From an uncultured Desulfobulbaceae bacterium (GTDB taxonomy: Bacteria > Desulfobacterota > Desulfobulbia > Desulfobulbales > Desulfobulbaceae): DNA of 18,553 bases. Below the pieces are notes generated by a model. The model was not told the origin of the DNA and did not search any database. It saw nothing but the letters and a program-made list of their open reading frames with translations. Shown here piece by piece: positions 1 to 7,719 of the stretch (positions are counted from its first letter, which is position 1; the number at the start of each line of letters is the position of its first letter). Location: the NCBI GenBank assembly GCA_945787305.1, contig CALZIH010000018.1:1-18553 (forward strand). Reading direction: 5' to 3'. Both the position numbers and the translations under genes were made by a program.

Positions 1-123
1 AATGGCCGGTTTTGAATCGCCGGAGGCTGTGTCGCCTTTGACCCAGGGATCGGTATTTTCCACTTTTAGATTAATGAAAATTGGCAGGGATAGTCCAATG
101 GGAGTGCCTTCAAACAATAAAAT
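1..123 (-). other. Segment encoding an EF-P C-terminal (OB-fold) domain-like sequence fused to ispG
   Basis: Bases 1-105 encode 35 residues that look like EF-P domain III: a TPIG..LP strand, then ENTDPWVKGDTA and GDSKPAI. The E. coli EF-P counterparts are QPISV.PP, VDTDPGLKGDTA and GGKPATL. The shared stretch ILLFEG (bases 106-123) could belong to either protein, so the junction lies somewhere there. The frame is open to the window edge. This rests on recalled EF-P motifs, not on a search. Confidence 0.72.
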
Positions 124-792
124 ACCAAGAGCGACACTGGATTTTACGGTGCCGGCTATCAACCCTCCTGCCTCGGTCACTCCGATATGGAGCGGGTAGT
201 CGGTCTCCTGGGAAAGCCTGCGATAACCGGCAATGGTGGTCAAGGTGTCAGAGGACTTGATGGAAATCTTGATATCCGCAAAACCTTTTTCTTCCAATAG
301 ACGAACATTTCTCAGGGCACTGTTAATTAAAGCATCGGGCCGTTCAGGCGTAGGGTAGCCGAATTGTTTTAAAAGGTCCTTTTCAATGGAGCCGGAGTTG
401 ACACCAACCCGGATGGGAACCCGATGTATCTTTGCCGCATCCACAACCCGGGCAACCTTATCCGGCCCACCGAGGTTTCCGGGATTAATGCGGATGCCCT
501 GGGCACCATGCTCCATGGAGGCTACCGCCAATCTGGCATCAAAATGGATATCGGCAATAAGCGGAATGCTGATTTGAGCCCGTATCCGTTCAATGGCCAC
601 AGCAGCGGCCATTTCAGGAACGGCAACCCGAATAATTTCACAGCCGACCTTTTCAAGACGATGTATCTGGGCAACGGTCGCTGCGACATCGGCGGTGTCG
701 GTATTGGTCATCGACTGTACCGATACCGGAGCGTTACCGCCAATAGCGACTCCCCCCACCTGGATCTGTTGTGTTTTGTTGCGCTCAATCAT
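1..792 (-). CDS. ispG: 4-hydroxy-3-methylbut-2-enyl diphosphate synthase (IspG), N-terminal part, running in frame into an EF-P-like C-terminal segment; cut by window edge
   Basis: The first ~225 residues (start MIERNKTQQIQVGG) are a canonical IspG TIM-barrel half: VQSMTNTDT near residue 26, PLIADIHFD near 78, GIRINPGN, PIRIGVNSGS, and LHIGVTEAGG. IspG is the [4Fe-4S] enzyme that reductively opens the MEcPP ring to HMBPP in the MEP pathway. Members I know continue LL.EGIGDT(I/L)RVSLT. Here the frame reads ILLFEGTPIGLSLP and then VENTDPWVKGDTASGDSKPAI. That matches the third domain of elongation factor P (E. coli: PGLKGDTAGTGGKPATL), not IspG. The Fe-S domain with its cysteines is therefore absent as far as can be seen. 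The ATG at 790-792 is chosen because an in-frame TAA lies 15 bases upstream; no clear Shine-Dalgarno site is seen. The IspG identity of the N-terminal part is very secure. Whether the join is biological or an assembly chimera is unresolved. Confidence 0.9.
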   Translation of the reverse strand, partial: MIERNKTQQIQVGGVAIGGNAPVSVQSMTNTDTADVAATVAQIHRLEKVGCEIIRVAVPEMAAAVAIERIRAQISIPLIADIHFDARLAVASMEHGAQGIRINPGNLGGPDKVARVVDAAKIHRVPIRVGVNSGSIEKDLLKQFGYPTPERPDALINSALRNVRLLEEKGFADIKISIKSSDTLTTIAGYRRLSQETDYPLHIGVTEAGGLIAGTVKSSVALGILLFEGTPIGLSLPIFINLKVENTDPWVKGDTASGDSKPAI

Positions 793-860
793 AGGGTCAA
801 TCGTGGATTACTGAAAAAACAACTGCTTTCATTTGAACAAAAAGTGTGCTCTTCTCCATG

Positions 861-897
861 GTCGGTGTCGTAACAAGCTCGCCACAAACGGCAGAAC
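861..897. repeat. Dispersed intergenic repeat, copy 1
   Basis: In the 199-base gap between tsaB and ispG, GTCGGTGTCGTAA, then CTCGCCAC, then ACGGC-GAA match the element at 10538-10574 with a few substitutions and one indel. Here the potential hairpin arms (GTCGGTG and CACAAAC) have decayed. The rest of the gap is A/T-rich (T-runs at about 900-927). I see no gene and no convincing promoter in it. Confidence 0.55.
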
Positions 898-991
898 AGT
901 TCTTTTTTTTGTTTTTTTAATATTACAAACCGTATGTTCGACTTTTACATATCTCACGCTCTTCAACAGTATGGAGAGTTCAACCAATACC

Positions 992-1693
992 CTATGCTGC
1001 TGATTTTCTTTCCAAATTAATCTCTGCTTCCGAGGCACGGACATAGAGAGGTGCGGCCGAGGACGGGTCGAGCACTTCTCCGCGGTCAAGCTGCTCGGCA
1101 GCAAGAAAACCCAAACGAGAAGCAATAGGGCTGCTCAAGGCAGCCGGAACCAGTTGCACACGATCTATACCGGCAAAGAGATCATGGTATTGAGCAACTC
1201 CCGGCCCGATCAGAATGGATGGTTCAGTAATTCTATCCGCCAGCTTTTCAGGACGTATTGCGACTGCCGGGCTGATTTGTACCGGCCTGCCGGTTACGTC
1301 CGGTTTGTAACAGGCGGCATACACTTCCTGTTTGCGGGCGTCGAGCAGGCACCAGAGAGGATTATCTATTATCGGGCAAGAGAGGGCTATAGCATCCAGG
1401 GTCTGCACACCGATAAACGGAACCTTTGCGGCAAGTACCAGACCTTTGGCTGCGGCCATACCAATCCGCAGGCCGGTAAAGGATCCGGGACCAAGACTGA
1501 CGGCAATTCCGTCAATATCCGTCCAACTCACGCCTGCCGCCTTCATTACCCAGTCCACGGACCCCAACAGCCGTCTTGAATGGGTAATTTCCGGCTGAGC
1601 CGTGGCTTCGGCAAGCAGGCGACCGTTTTCCACCCCACCGCGGGTCAGCGATACGCTACCGCAACCGGTTGCGGTCTCAATGGAAAGAATCAT
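992..1693 (-). CDS. tsaB: tRNA threonylcarbamoyladenosine biosynthesis protein TsaB
   Basis: TsaB (YeaZ) is the scaffold/partner of TsaD in the complex that puts t6A on A37 of ANN-decoding tRNAs in the cytoplasm. The 233-residue product has the family hallmarks: N-terminal MILSIETATG strand of the ASKHA fold, THSRRLL near residues 37-43, GPGSFTGLRIG at 68-78, and the downstream PFIGVQTLDAIA and LLDARKQEVYAA segments. Length fits the family. The ATG overlaps the rseP stop as ATGA (1690-1693), which implies translational coupling with rseP. The 3' end is followed by a 199-base gap before ispG. Confidence 0.95.
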   Translation of the reverse strand: MILSIETATGCGSVSLTRGGVENGRLLAEATAQPEITHSRRLLGSVDWVMKAAGVSWTDIDGIAVSLGPGSFTGLRIGMAAAKGLVLAAKVPFIGVQTLDAIALSCPIIDNPLWCLLDARKQEVYAACYKPDVTGRPVQISPAVAIRPEKLADRITEPSILIGPGVAQYHDLFAGIDRVQLVPAALSSPIASRLGFLAAEQLDRGEVLDPSSAAPLYVRASEAEINLERKSAA

Positions 1694-2775
1694 GAACCCA
1701 ACAACCGCTGTACAATCCTGAAGATATCGTTATAAAAAACAAATAGCATCAAAGTACCAAGCAGGGCGATCCCCACCTTCTGGCTCATCTCCATTACTTG
1801 ATCGGATAAGGGCCTGCCCCGCACGCCTTCAATGGTTAAAAACACCAGGTGGCCACCATCAAGCACCGGTATGGGCAGCAGGTTCAAAATTCCAAGATTC
1901 ACACTCAACAGACCCATAAAGTAGACAAGATTCATCCAACCTGCTTCCAGCTGTTGACCGGCGATCTCGGCAATCCGGATTGGACCGCCCAATTCAGTGG
2001 CAGGAATGACCCGCTGAAAAATTTTGATTATCCCCAAGACAGTGAGATAGATAAGATTCCAGGTTTGGATAAATGCCGCTTTGACTGATTCAACCAGACC
2101 GGCCTTCCGGTATTGGACCTCATCGCTCCGGGTGATTCCGAGAAGATATCGCTCGCCGACATCTTCACCAAAAAGGTTTTTCACCTTTTCCATGACCGGA
2201 ACAGCCTTGATGGTCAATTTGGCCCCATCGCGATCCACCACAAGCTCAACTTCCTCTCCGCCACTATTTTTAATTAATTCAGATACCTGCATCCATGATG
2301 TCGTCTCCTGACCATCGATGGACAGAATAATGTCTCCTGCCTGCAGGCCGGCCTTTTCAGCAGCCGACTCCGGGGAAACCTTTCCGATCAGGCTGTTATC
2401 GACCGGCTCAGGGAGACCGACCAGAATGAACATGGCAAAAAACAAAAAGACGGCAAACAAGAGATTAAACAGAGGACCGCCAAAGACAATACTAAATCGT
2501 TGCCAGACAGTTTTATGAGAAAAAGAGCGTACCTTTTCGGTTTCAGGAATTTCCTCGCCCTGTTGCTCACCGAACATTTTGACATATCCACCCAAAGGAA
2601 AGGCGGAGATCAGATATTCGGTTTCACCCCACTTGCGGCCCAACACCTTGTTTCCAAACCCAAGGGAAAATTTAAGCACTCGGACACCAAAGAGCTTGGC
2701 AAAAAGAAAATGACCAAATTCATGGACGAAGATCAGGACACCAAGAACAACAATAAAAGAAAGAAGTGAATTCAT
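1690..2775 (-). CDS. rseP: Site-2 intramembrane zinc metalloprotease RseP (S2P family)
   Basis: An inner-membrane protease that cleaves anti-sigma factors and leftover signal peptides within the membrane. The zinc motif HEFGH is at residues 18-22 in the first membrane segment, and the third ligand motif LDG is at 305-307 in NLLPIPVLDGGHL. FGGPLFNLLFAVFLFF (98-113) forms another membrane segment. A single PDZ domain spans about 128-195 (AGLQAGDIILSIDG). At 361 residues it is shorter than E. coli RseP (about 450, two PDZ domains), as in many non-enteric bacteria. It lies 45 bases downstream of dxr and overlaps tsaB by 4 bases. The ATG at 2773-2775 has no clear Shine-Dalgarno site. Confidence 0.95.
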   Translation of the reverse strand: MNSLLSFIVVLGVLIFVHEFGHFLFAKLFGVRVLKFSLGFGNKVLGRKWGETEYLISAFPLGGYVKMFGEQQGEEIPETEKVRSFSHKTVWQRFSIVFGGPLFNLLFAVFLFFAMFILVGLPEPVDNSLIGKVSPESAAEKAGLQAGDIILSIDGQETTSWMQVSELIKNSGGEEVELVVDRDGAKLTIKAVPVMEKVKNLFGEDVGERYLLGITRSDEVQYRKAGLVESVKAAFIQTWNLIYLTVLGIIKIFQRVIPATELGGPIRIAEIAGQQLEAGWMNLVYFMGLLSVNLGILNLLPIPVLDGGHLVFLTIEGVRGRPLSDQVMEMSQKVGIALLGTLMLFVFYNDIFRIVQRLLGS

Positions 2776-2820
2776 TATATTTCGATAGATTGAAGAAAAA
2801 AGACGAACCGAGACCCGACT

Positions 2821-3984
2821 CTAGCAGGCTCGACGAACCACTTCCCGTTCAGCAATGGCGCGAGCATCGGCATCAGCAGTCAGGATTGCCTGCAGATTTA
2901 GCTCATCACCCGCCTCAATTGACGCCAAGGCCACAGCCACAGTAGCGGCAATATCGGTGAAGCCGATCTGCTCTTTCAAAAAAGCGGCTACAGCCACCTC
3001 ATTGGCCGCATTGAGTACTGCCGGTTTAACCCCGCCTTGGGCCAAGGCGTCAAAAGCCATCTGCAAAGCAGGAAAACGGATATAGTCGGGTTTCTCAAAG
3101 CTTAAATTCCCACATTGGGAAAGGCTCAATCTGGACAGGCCGAGATTCATCCGTTCGGGATAGGAGAGCGCATAGGCAATGGGAATACGCATATCCGGAA
3201 TACCAAGCTGGGCAACCACAGAACCATCAACATACTCCACCAGCGAATGGACGATGGATTCCGGGTGCACCACAACCCGAATGCGGTCGGCAGTGACATC
3301 AAAGAGCCAGCGCGCCTCGATCACCTCAAGGCCCTTGTTCATTAACGTTGCTGAATCGATGGAAATTTTTTGTCCCATATCCCAATTGGGATGGGCAAGA
3401 GCCCGGGCCGGTGTAATTTCGCTAAACCCTTCCGCCTCAAGGGTGCGAAACGGCCCCCCGGAAGCGGTGAGGATAATCTGGCCGACATCCTGCCGTCGGC
3501 CGGCTTCAAGGGCCTGAAAAATAGCACTGTGTTCCGAATCAATGGGTAGAAGACGCACGTCATTGTCCTGCACGGCCTGCATGATAAGCCGGCCGGCCAT
3601 AACAAGAGTTTCTTTGTTGGCAAGGCCGATATCTTTGCCAGCCCGGATGGCCTCAAGAGTCGGCAATAATCCGACAGCCCCCACCACCGCAGTGACTACC
3701 ATATCAGCCTCATCTACAGTGGCCACCTTCACGTTCCCCGCCTCTCCGGCAAAGATGCGGTCATGGTACTCGGGCCCTAGTTTATCGGCCAGAGGCGCGA
3801 CCAAATGTTCATCGGCCACGCTAATACGGGAGGGGGCAAATTCACGGACCTGCTCGGCCAGCAATTCGATATTTGATCCTGCGGACAGGCCGCAGACCTT
3901 GAATCGGTCATTGAACTGACGTATTACCGCTAGTGTATTGCGGCCAATGGAACCGGTGGAGCCGAGCAAAGAGATGTATTTCAT
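2821..3984 (-). CDS. dxr: 1-deoxy-D-xylulose 5-phosphate reductoisomerase
   Basis: Converts DXP to MEP with NADPH, the first committed step of the MEP isoprenoid pathway. The NADPH-binding loop GSTGSIG is at residues 8-14. The metal-binding motif PIDSEHSAIFQ gives D149/S150/E151, and SIDSATLMNKGLEVIEA supplies E220. AHPNWDMG near 198-204 is the substrate-binding loop. The 387-residue length is normal. The start ATG overlaps the cdsA stop as ATGA (3981-3984), with AGGA upstream inside cdsA. UppS, which uses the pathway's products, is two genes upstream. Confidence 0.97.
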   Translation of the reverse strand: MKYISLLGSTGSIGRNTLAVIRQFNDRFKVCGLSAGSNIELLAEQVREFAPSRISVADEHLVAPLADKLGPEYHDRIFAGEAGNVKVATVDEADMVVTAVVGAVGLLPTLEAIRAGKDIGLANKETLVMAGRLIMQAVQDNDVRLLPIDSEHSAIFQALEAGRRQDVGQIILTASGGPFRTLEAEGFSEITPARALAHPNWDMGQKISIDSATLMNKGLEVIEARWLFDVTADRIRVVVHPESIVHSLVEYVDGSVVAQLGIPDMRIPIAYALSYPERMNLGLSRLSLSQCGNLSFEKPDYIRFPALQMAFDALAQGGVKPAVLNAANEVAVAAFLKEQIGFTDIAATVAVALASIEAGDELNLQAILTADADARAIAEREVVRRAC

Positions 3985-4778
3985 GCCAAAATCCTGAAAT
4001 AGAGCAAGTAGTAAAGAACAGGTGCGGTCAACAGCAGGCTGTCCACACGGTCAAGCAGGCCGCCATGCCCGCCAAGCAGGGTTCCGGAATCTTTGACTTC
4101 TGCGGAACGTTTGATAACCGACTCGATCAGATCACCGTTAATACCAATGACCACCAGTAGAATGGCTATTATACCGATTCCAATGGCCGAAGCTGAGGTC
4201 GGCAGCATAATATTCATCAACGCCGCCGAAAGTACTCCTGCAACAATGCCGCCAATGGCACCAGCCACTGTTTTATTGGGACTGATATTTGGACAAAGCT
4301 TTATCCGGCCAAAGGTGCGTCCCGCATAATAAGCACCAGTATCTGAGCCTGCGGTCACCGCCGTCAGGAGAATCAGCCAAAAAGGGCCATCAGGCAAAGC
4401 ATGGAGTAGCACGAGATGGGCCGAGCATAATCCAATATAGAGGGTGGCTAATGCGCCAATATTCAACAGACGTAGGCTATCATGAATGCGACTGTACAAA
4501 TGGAGTGTAAGAAAAACCAGAGAGAGCATACCGGTAACCAGGCCTGCGGTAACCGCTCCTGGTGTGCCAAAAAGAGAGCTTATGACCGGAAAGGAGGCAA
4601 TGAAGATTGGCAACCAAAACTGCAAGCCGGTCTCGCCTTTTTCCATCATTCGGAAATATTCGTACAGGCAAAAGCCGGTGCCGAGGACGATGACGGCCCA
4701 GAACAAGAGAAAGGGACCAAAGAGGAGAAGCAGCAACCAGGCGGTCGCCATGGCCAACCCGGGAAATACACGGCCCAT
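3981..4778 (-). CDS. cdsA: Phosphatidate cytidylyltransferase (CDP-diglyceride synthase)
   Basis: A polytopic membrane enzyme that makes CDP-diacylglycerol from phosphatidate and CTP for phospholipid synthesis. Several hydrophobic segments are visible (for example 9-35, 56-70, 76-93, 104-126, 172-192, 199-214). The conserved SDTGAYYAGRTFG is at 145-157. The C-terminal family signature runs from about 222 to 246 (IKR....KD....GGHGGLLDRVD). I start at the ATG 4776-4778, giving 265 residues. It lies 7 bases after the uppS stop, with GGGTAAG just upstream. An in-frame TTG at 4818-4820 would add 14 residues inside uppS and has weaker support. Confidence 0.95.
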   Translation of the reverse strand: MGRVFPGLAMATAWLLLLLFGPFLLFWAVIVLGTGFCLYEYFRMMEKGETGLQFWLPIFIASFPVISSLFGTPGAVTAGLVTGMLSLVFLTLHLYSRIHDSLRLLNIGALATLYIGLCSAHLVLLHALPDGPFWLILLTAVTAGSDTGAYYAGRTFGRIKLCPNISPNKTVAGAIGGIVAGVLSAALMNIMLPTSASAIGIGIIAILLVVIGINGDLIESVIKRSAEVKDSGTLLGGHGGLLDRVDSLLLTAPVLYYLLYFRILA

Positions 4779-4785
4779 GTTAATC

Positions 4786-5532
4786 TTACCCAGCCTGAAG
4801 CTGCGAACCTGTTTTACCAAAACGCCGCTGACGATTACCGTAGACGGTTATGGCCTCAAGGAGTTGTTCTCGTCTGAAATCCGGCCATTTTGTGTCTGTA
4901 AAATATAACTCGGCGTAGGAAGCCTGCCAGAGCAGAAAATTGGACAGTCGGCGTTCACCACCAGTCCGGATCAATAGATCGGGATCAGGTTGCCCTGCAG
5001 TGTCAAGCAGGTCACTGAGCATATCCTCAGACAAGGACTGCCATTCCAGCTCACCGAGGGCGCATTGCCCGGCAAGCTGCCGAACGGCACGCATCATCTC
5101 GTTACGCCCGCCATAACTCAAGGCCAAATTCAGGGTCATCGCCCGGCACTGGTCCGTGTCGGCCATGACCTTCTCCAAAACCTTTCGCACATCGGTCGGT
5201 AAACGTTCCCTCTGTCCCAGACAAAACAGACGAATATCATTTTTCAGCATGGTCCGAAGTTCAGACTCCAGGTATGTCCTGAGCAATTTCATCAGGCCGG
5301 AAACCTCGGTTGGCGGGCGTTGCCAGTTTTCGGTGGAAAAGGCATACAGGGTCAGATGACGGACCCCGATCTCACGAGCCGTTTCGACAACTGCCCTGAC
5401 CGAATCAACCCCGGCTTTATGACCAGCCAGGCGAGGTTTATTTCGTTCCTCGGCCCAGCGACCGTTGCCGTCCATGATTATAGCAACATGGGTCGGAATC
5501 AGACGGATATCAAAGGATGCGTTCTCTTCCAT
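4786..5532 (-). CDS. uppS: Undecaprenyl diphosphate synthase (cis-prenyltransferase)
   Basis: Condenses farnesyl diphosphate with isopentenyl diphosphates to the C55 lipid carrier used for peptidoglycan and O-antigen. HVAIIMDGNGRWA begins at residue 15, with catalytic Asp21. LTLYAFSTENWQRP is at 60-73, and the C-terminal RTGGERRLSNFLLWQ (189-203) and ELYFTDTKWPDF complete the active site. At 248 residues it has family length. It follows frr by 24 bases, and cdsA starts 7 bases after its stop. The frr-uppS-cdsA-dxr-rseP order is the widespread bacterial arrangement and supports the call. Confidence 0.97.
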   Translation of the reverse strand: MEENASFDIRLIPTHVAIIMDGNGRWAEERNKPRLAGHKAGVDSVRAVVETAREIGVRHLTLYAFSTENWQRPPTEVSGLMKLLRTYLESELRTMLKNDIRLFCLGQRERLPTDVRKVLEKVMADTDQCRAMTLNLALSYGGRNEMMRAVRQLAGQCALGELEWQSLSEDMLSDLLDTAGQPDPDLLIRTGGERRLSNFLLWQASYAELYFTDTKWPDFRREQLLEAITVYGNRQRRFGKTGSQLQAG

Positions 5533-5556
5533 GTATTTTTACAAGAGCAGGAGAGC

Positions 5557-6114
5557 CTATACCTCCATTACTTCCTTTTCCTTATTGGCAGCAATATCAT
5601 CGATTGCCTTGATAAAAGAATCGGTTGCCTTCTGGGCATCGTCCTGCAAACGGAACATGTCGTCTTCGGAGATTTCTTTGTCTTTTTTCTGTTTTTTCAA
5701 CGTCTCATTTGCATCCCGGCGGATATTTCGGACCGCAACTTTAAACTCCTCGCCAATTTTTTTAACCTGCTTTACAAGCTCTTTACGTCGATCTTCAGTA
5801 AGGGGCGGAATGGTCAGTCGAATGACATTACCATCATTGGCAGGGGTCAATCCCAGGTCTGATGAGAGAATGGCCTTTTCGATGGGTCCTATCATCTGTG
5901 GGTCCCATGGCTTTATGGCTATCATGCTCGACTCGGGAATGGTCATAGTCCCGACCTGCTCCATGGGTAGCATGGAACCATAGGCATCAACCTTGATACC
6001 ATCGAGTAACGCGAGCGAAGCACGCCCTGTCCTGATTTTTGTCAGTTCACGTTTATAGGTCTCAACACTACTGTCCATCTTTTCGTTCAGTTCATCAATC
6101 ACTTCACTGGCCAT
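5557..6114 (-). CDS. frr: Ribosome recycling factor
   Basis: Splits post-termination ribosomes together with EF-G. The product starts MASEVIDELNEKM and includes KRELTKIRTGRAS, VDAYGSMLPMEQVGTM, PWDPQMIGPIEKAI, GNVIRLTIPPLTEDRRKEL and the C-terminal helix ending KEKEVMEV, all typical of RRF. I chose the ATG at 6112-6114 because AAAGGAGAG lies just upstream and the product is then 185 residues, the standard length. An in-frame TTG at 6154-6156 would add 14 unconserved residues. The gene is 42 bases after pyrH. Confidence 0.97.
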   Translation of the reverse strand: MASEVIDELNEKMDSSVETYKRELTKIRTGRASLALLDGIKVDAYGSMLPMEQVGTMTIPESSMIAIKPWDPQMIGPIEKAILSSDLGLTPANDGNVIRLTIPPLTEDRRKELVKQVKKIGEEFKVAVRNIRRDANETLKKQKKDKEISEDDMFRLQDDAQKATDSFIKAIDDIAANKEKEVMEV

Positions 6115-6156
6115 GATTCTCTCCTTTGAACCTGTAGGGAAATAAGTACCATCCAA

Positions 6157-6864
6157 CTAACTACTGATCAGCGTTCCTATATCGTCACCGGCAGCTGCCC
6201 GGGCAATGTTTCCCGGCTCTTTCATGTTAAAGACAAAAATGGGCAGATCGTTTTCCCGGGCAAGAGAAATACCCGCTGCGTCCATGACCCTGAGTTCATC
6301 CTGTAGCACCCTGGTATAACTGAGTTGCTCAAAACGGACAGCAGAGCTGTCTCGTTCCGGATCACTATCATACACCCCATCAACCCTGGTAGCCTTCATT
6401 ATAACATCGGCCTGAATCTCAAGTGCACGCAAGACGCCGGCAGTATCTGTCGTGAAATAGGGATTGCCGGTTCCAGCAGCAAAAATAACCACTCTACCGA
6501 CTTCGAGATGATGCAACGCCTGGGTCCGGACATAGGGTTCACAGACATTCATCATGGTTATCGCGGACATAACCCGTGTCGGGACACCGGCTTTTTCAAG
6601 TCCGTCCTGCATGGCTAGAGAATTAATCACCGTGCCAAGCATACCCATATTATCAGCCGCACCCCGATCCATCCCGCCAGCAGCGCCGGCAACGCCTCGA
6701 AAAATATTGCCCGCCCCAATGACCAGGGCGAGCTGCACTCCACGTTCATGAACGGTCTTTATTTCAGAGGCAACAAAACGGATCATCTCAGGGCTGATAC
6801 CATACGTTCCCTCTCCCATCAGGGCCTCACCACTGATCTTCAAAAGAATTCGTCGAAATTTCAT
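6157..6864 (-). CDS. pyrH: UMP kinase
   Basis: Phosphorylates UMP to UDP; the bacterial enzyme is a hexamer of the amino-acid-kinase fold. LLKISGEAL (residues 7-15), GAGNIFRG (50-57), GMDRGAADNMGMLGTVINS, TTDTAGVLRALE and the nucleotide loop KATRVDGVYDSDP are all present. Length is 235, the usual size. The ATG at 6862-6864 is preceded by a strong GGAGG, 4 bases away. It sits between tsf and frr, the classic rpsB-tsf-pyrH-frr order. Confidence 0.97.
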   Translation of the reverse strand: MKFRRILLKISGEALMGEGTYGISPEMIRFVASEIKTVHERGVQLALVIGAGNIFRGVAGAAGGMDRGAADNMGMLGTVINSLAMQDGLEKAGVPTRVMSAITMMNVCEPYVRTQALHHLEVGRVVIFAAGTGNPYFTTDTAGVLRALEIQADVIMKATRVDGVYDSDPERDSSAVRFEQLSYTRVLQDELRVMDAAGISLARENDLPIFVFNMKEPGNIARAAAGDDIGTLISS

Positions 6865-6955
6865 CCAACCTCCTGATATGTTTTTATCCGTTTCACCCTG
6901 TCACTGGTAACTGATATGCTTTTCTACCTTCACCAACCTCGGCACGATACTTTTG

Positions 6956-7549
6956 TTACGCACCTATCTGGAAGCGGGCAAATCGCTTGATGGAAATATT
7001 CTCTCCCATCTTTGCCACCAACTCGTTGAGCAAGTCCTGGATGCTGAGATCAGGATTCTTCACATATTTCTGTTCCATCAGGCAGATCTCAGAGAGATAC
7101 TTTTCAATCTTGCCGGAGACAATTTTTTCAACAATATTTTCCGGCTTACCAGACTCCAATGCCTGATTGGTATAAATCTCTTTCTCACGCTCCACTAATT
7201 CTGCAGGTACATCGTCTCGTCCGACGGAAACGGGATTGACTGCAGCGACATGCATTGCAATGTCCTTGGCAAAAGCTTTGAAACCATCGGTTTTGGCAAC
7301 GAAATCGGTTTCACAACCGACCTCAACCATAACCCCAAGTTTGCCACCAGCATGGATATAGCACTCAACCACACCTTCACTGGTCGCTCTATCTGCTCTC
7401 TTTGCTGCCACAGCAAGGCCTTTTTGCCGAAGCAGATCCACAGCTTTTTCCAGGTCACCCTCGGTTTCCCCCAAAGCTTTTTTACAGTCCATCATGCCGG
7501 CATTGGTCTTATCTCGCAGCTCTTTGACCATCTGGCTTGTAATCTTCAC
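6956..7549 (-). CDS. tsf: Translation elongation factor Ts (GTG start)
   Basis: The nucleotide exchange factor for EF-Tu. The N-terminal UBA-like domain has SQMVKELRDKTNAGMMDCKKAL (split here as SQMVKELRDKT, NAGMMDCKKAL), and the core has the EF-Tu contact motif TDFVAKTD at about residues 81-88. The product is 197 residues, the short EF-Ts type with a reduced second subdomain. I choose the GTG at 7547-7549 because AAGGAG lies 9 bases upstream and family homology begins there. An in-frame TTG 30 bases upstream would place that Shine-Dalgarno site inside the coding region. A 170-base spacer with two hairpins separates it from rpsB. Confidence 0.95.
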   Translation of the reverse strand: MKITSQMVKELRDKTNAGMMDCKKALGETEGDLEKAVDLLRQKGLAVAAKRADRATSEGVVECYIHAGGKLGVMVEVGCETDFVAKTDGFKAFAKDIAMHVAAVNPVSVGRDDVPAELVEREKEIYTNQALESGKPENIVEKIVSGKIEKYLSEICLMEQKYVKNPDLSIQDLLNELVAKMGENISIKRFARFQIGA

Positions 7550-7630
7550 GATTGCAATCTCCTTGTATACTGTTATCAAATAATGAAACGGAAAACCTAT
7601 GCAGGCCTTCCGTATGATTTTTATTCATCC

Positions 7631-7649
7631 ATCGGGTCTTCTTCCCGAT
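7631..7649 (-). promoter_or_regulatory. Intercistronic hairpin 2 in the rpsB-tsf spacer
   Basis: Perfect 6-base arms ATCGGG and CCCGAT with a 7-base loop. It lies downstream, in transcription order, of the hairpin at 7662-7683. It could slow polymerase or protect mRNA ends; no T-run follows. Confidence 0.4.
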
Positions 7650-7661
7650 CCCTGTATAGAA

Positions 7662-7683
7662 GAAGGGGCGTGAAAGCCCCTTC
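7662..7683 (-). promoter_or_regulatory. Intercistronic GC-rich hairpin 1 in the rpsB-tsf spacer (possible attenuator)
   Basis: Perfect 8-base arms GAAGGGGC and GCCCCTTC around a 6-base loop, 37 bases after the rpsB stop. On the minus strand it is followed by TTCTATAC rather than a full T-run, so complete termination is unlikely. Partial termination or mRNA-end protection between rpsB and tsf would fit, as S2 is needed at lower level than EF-Ts. Confidence 0.5.
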
Positions 7684-7719
7684 CAAAACAACACAATATT
7701 AGAAAACGATGCCAGCCGA

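Noticed and set aside
424..873. Plus-strand 149-codon frame antisense to ispG
   Set aside because: It mirrors the strongly conserved IspG coding strand and shows no protein-like motifs.
829..1125. Minus-strand 98-codon frame overlapping the 3' end of tsaB
   Set aside because: Out of frame with tsaB over most of its length, with no Shine-Dalgarno site and a low-complexity basic product.
5320..5983. Two long plus-strand frames (180 and 172 codons) opposite uppS and frr
   Set aside because: Shadows of conserved genes on the other strand; no ribosome binding site or domain.
6115..6156. TTG-initiated N-terminal extension of frr (and similar TTG extensions of cdsA, tsf, infA, rplF)
   Set aside because: In each case family homology and a Shine-Dalgarno site point to a downstream ATG or GTG; the extensions are unconserved.
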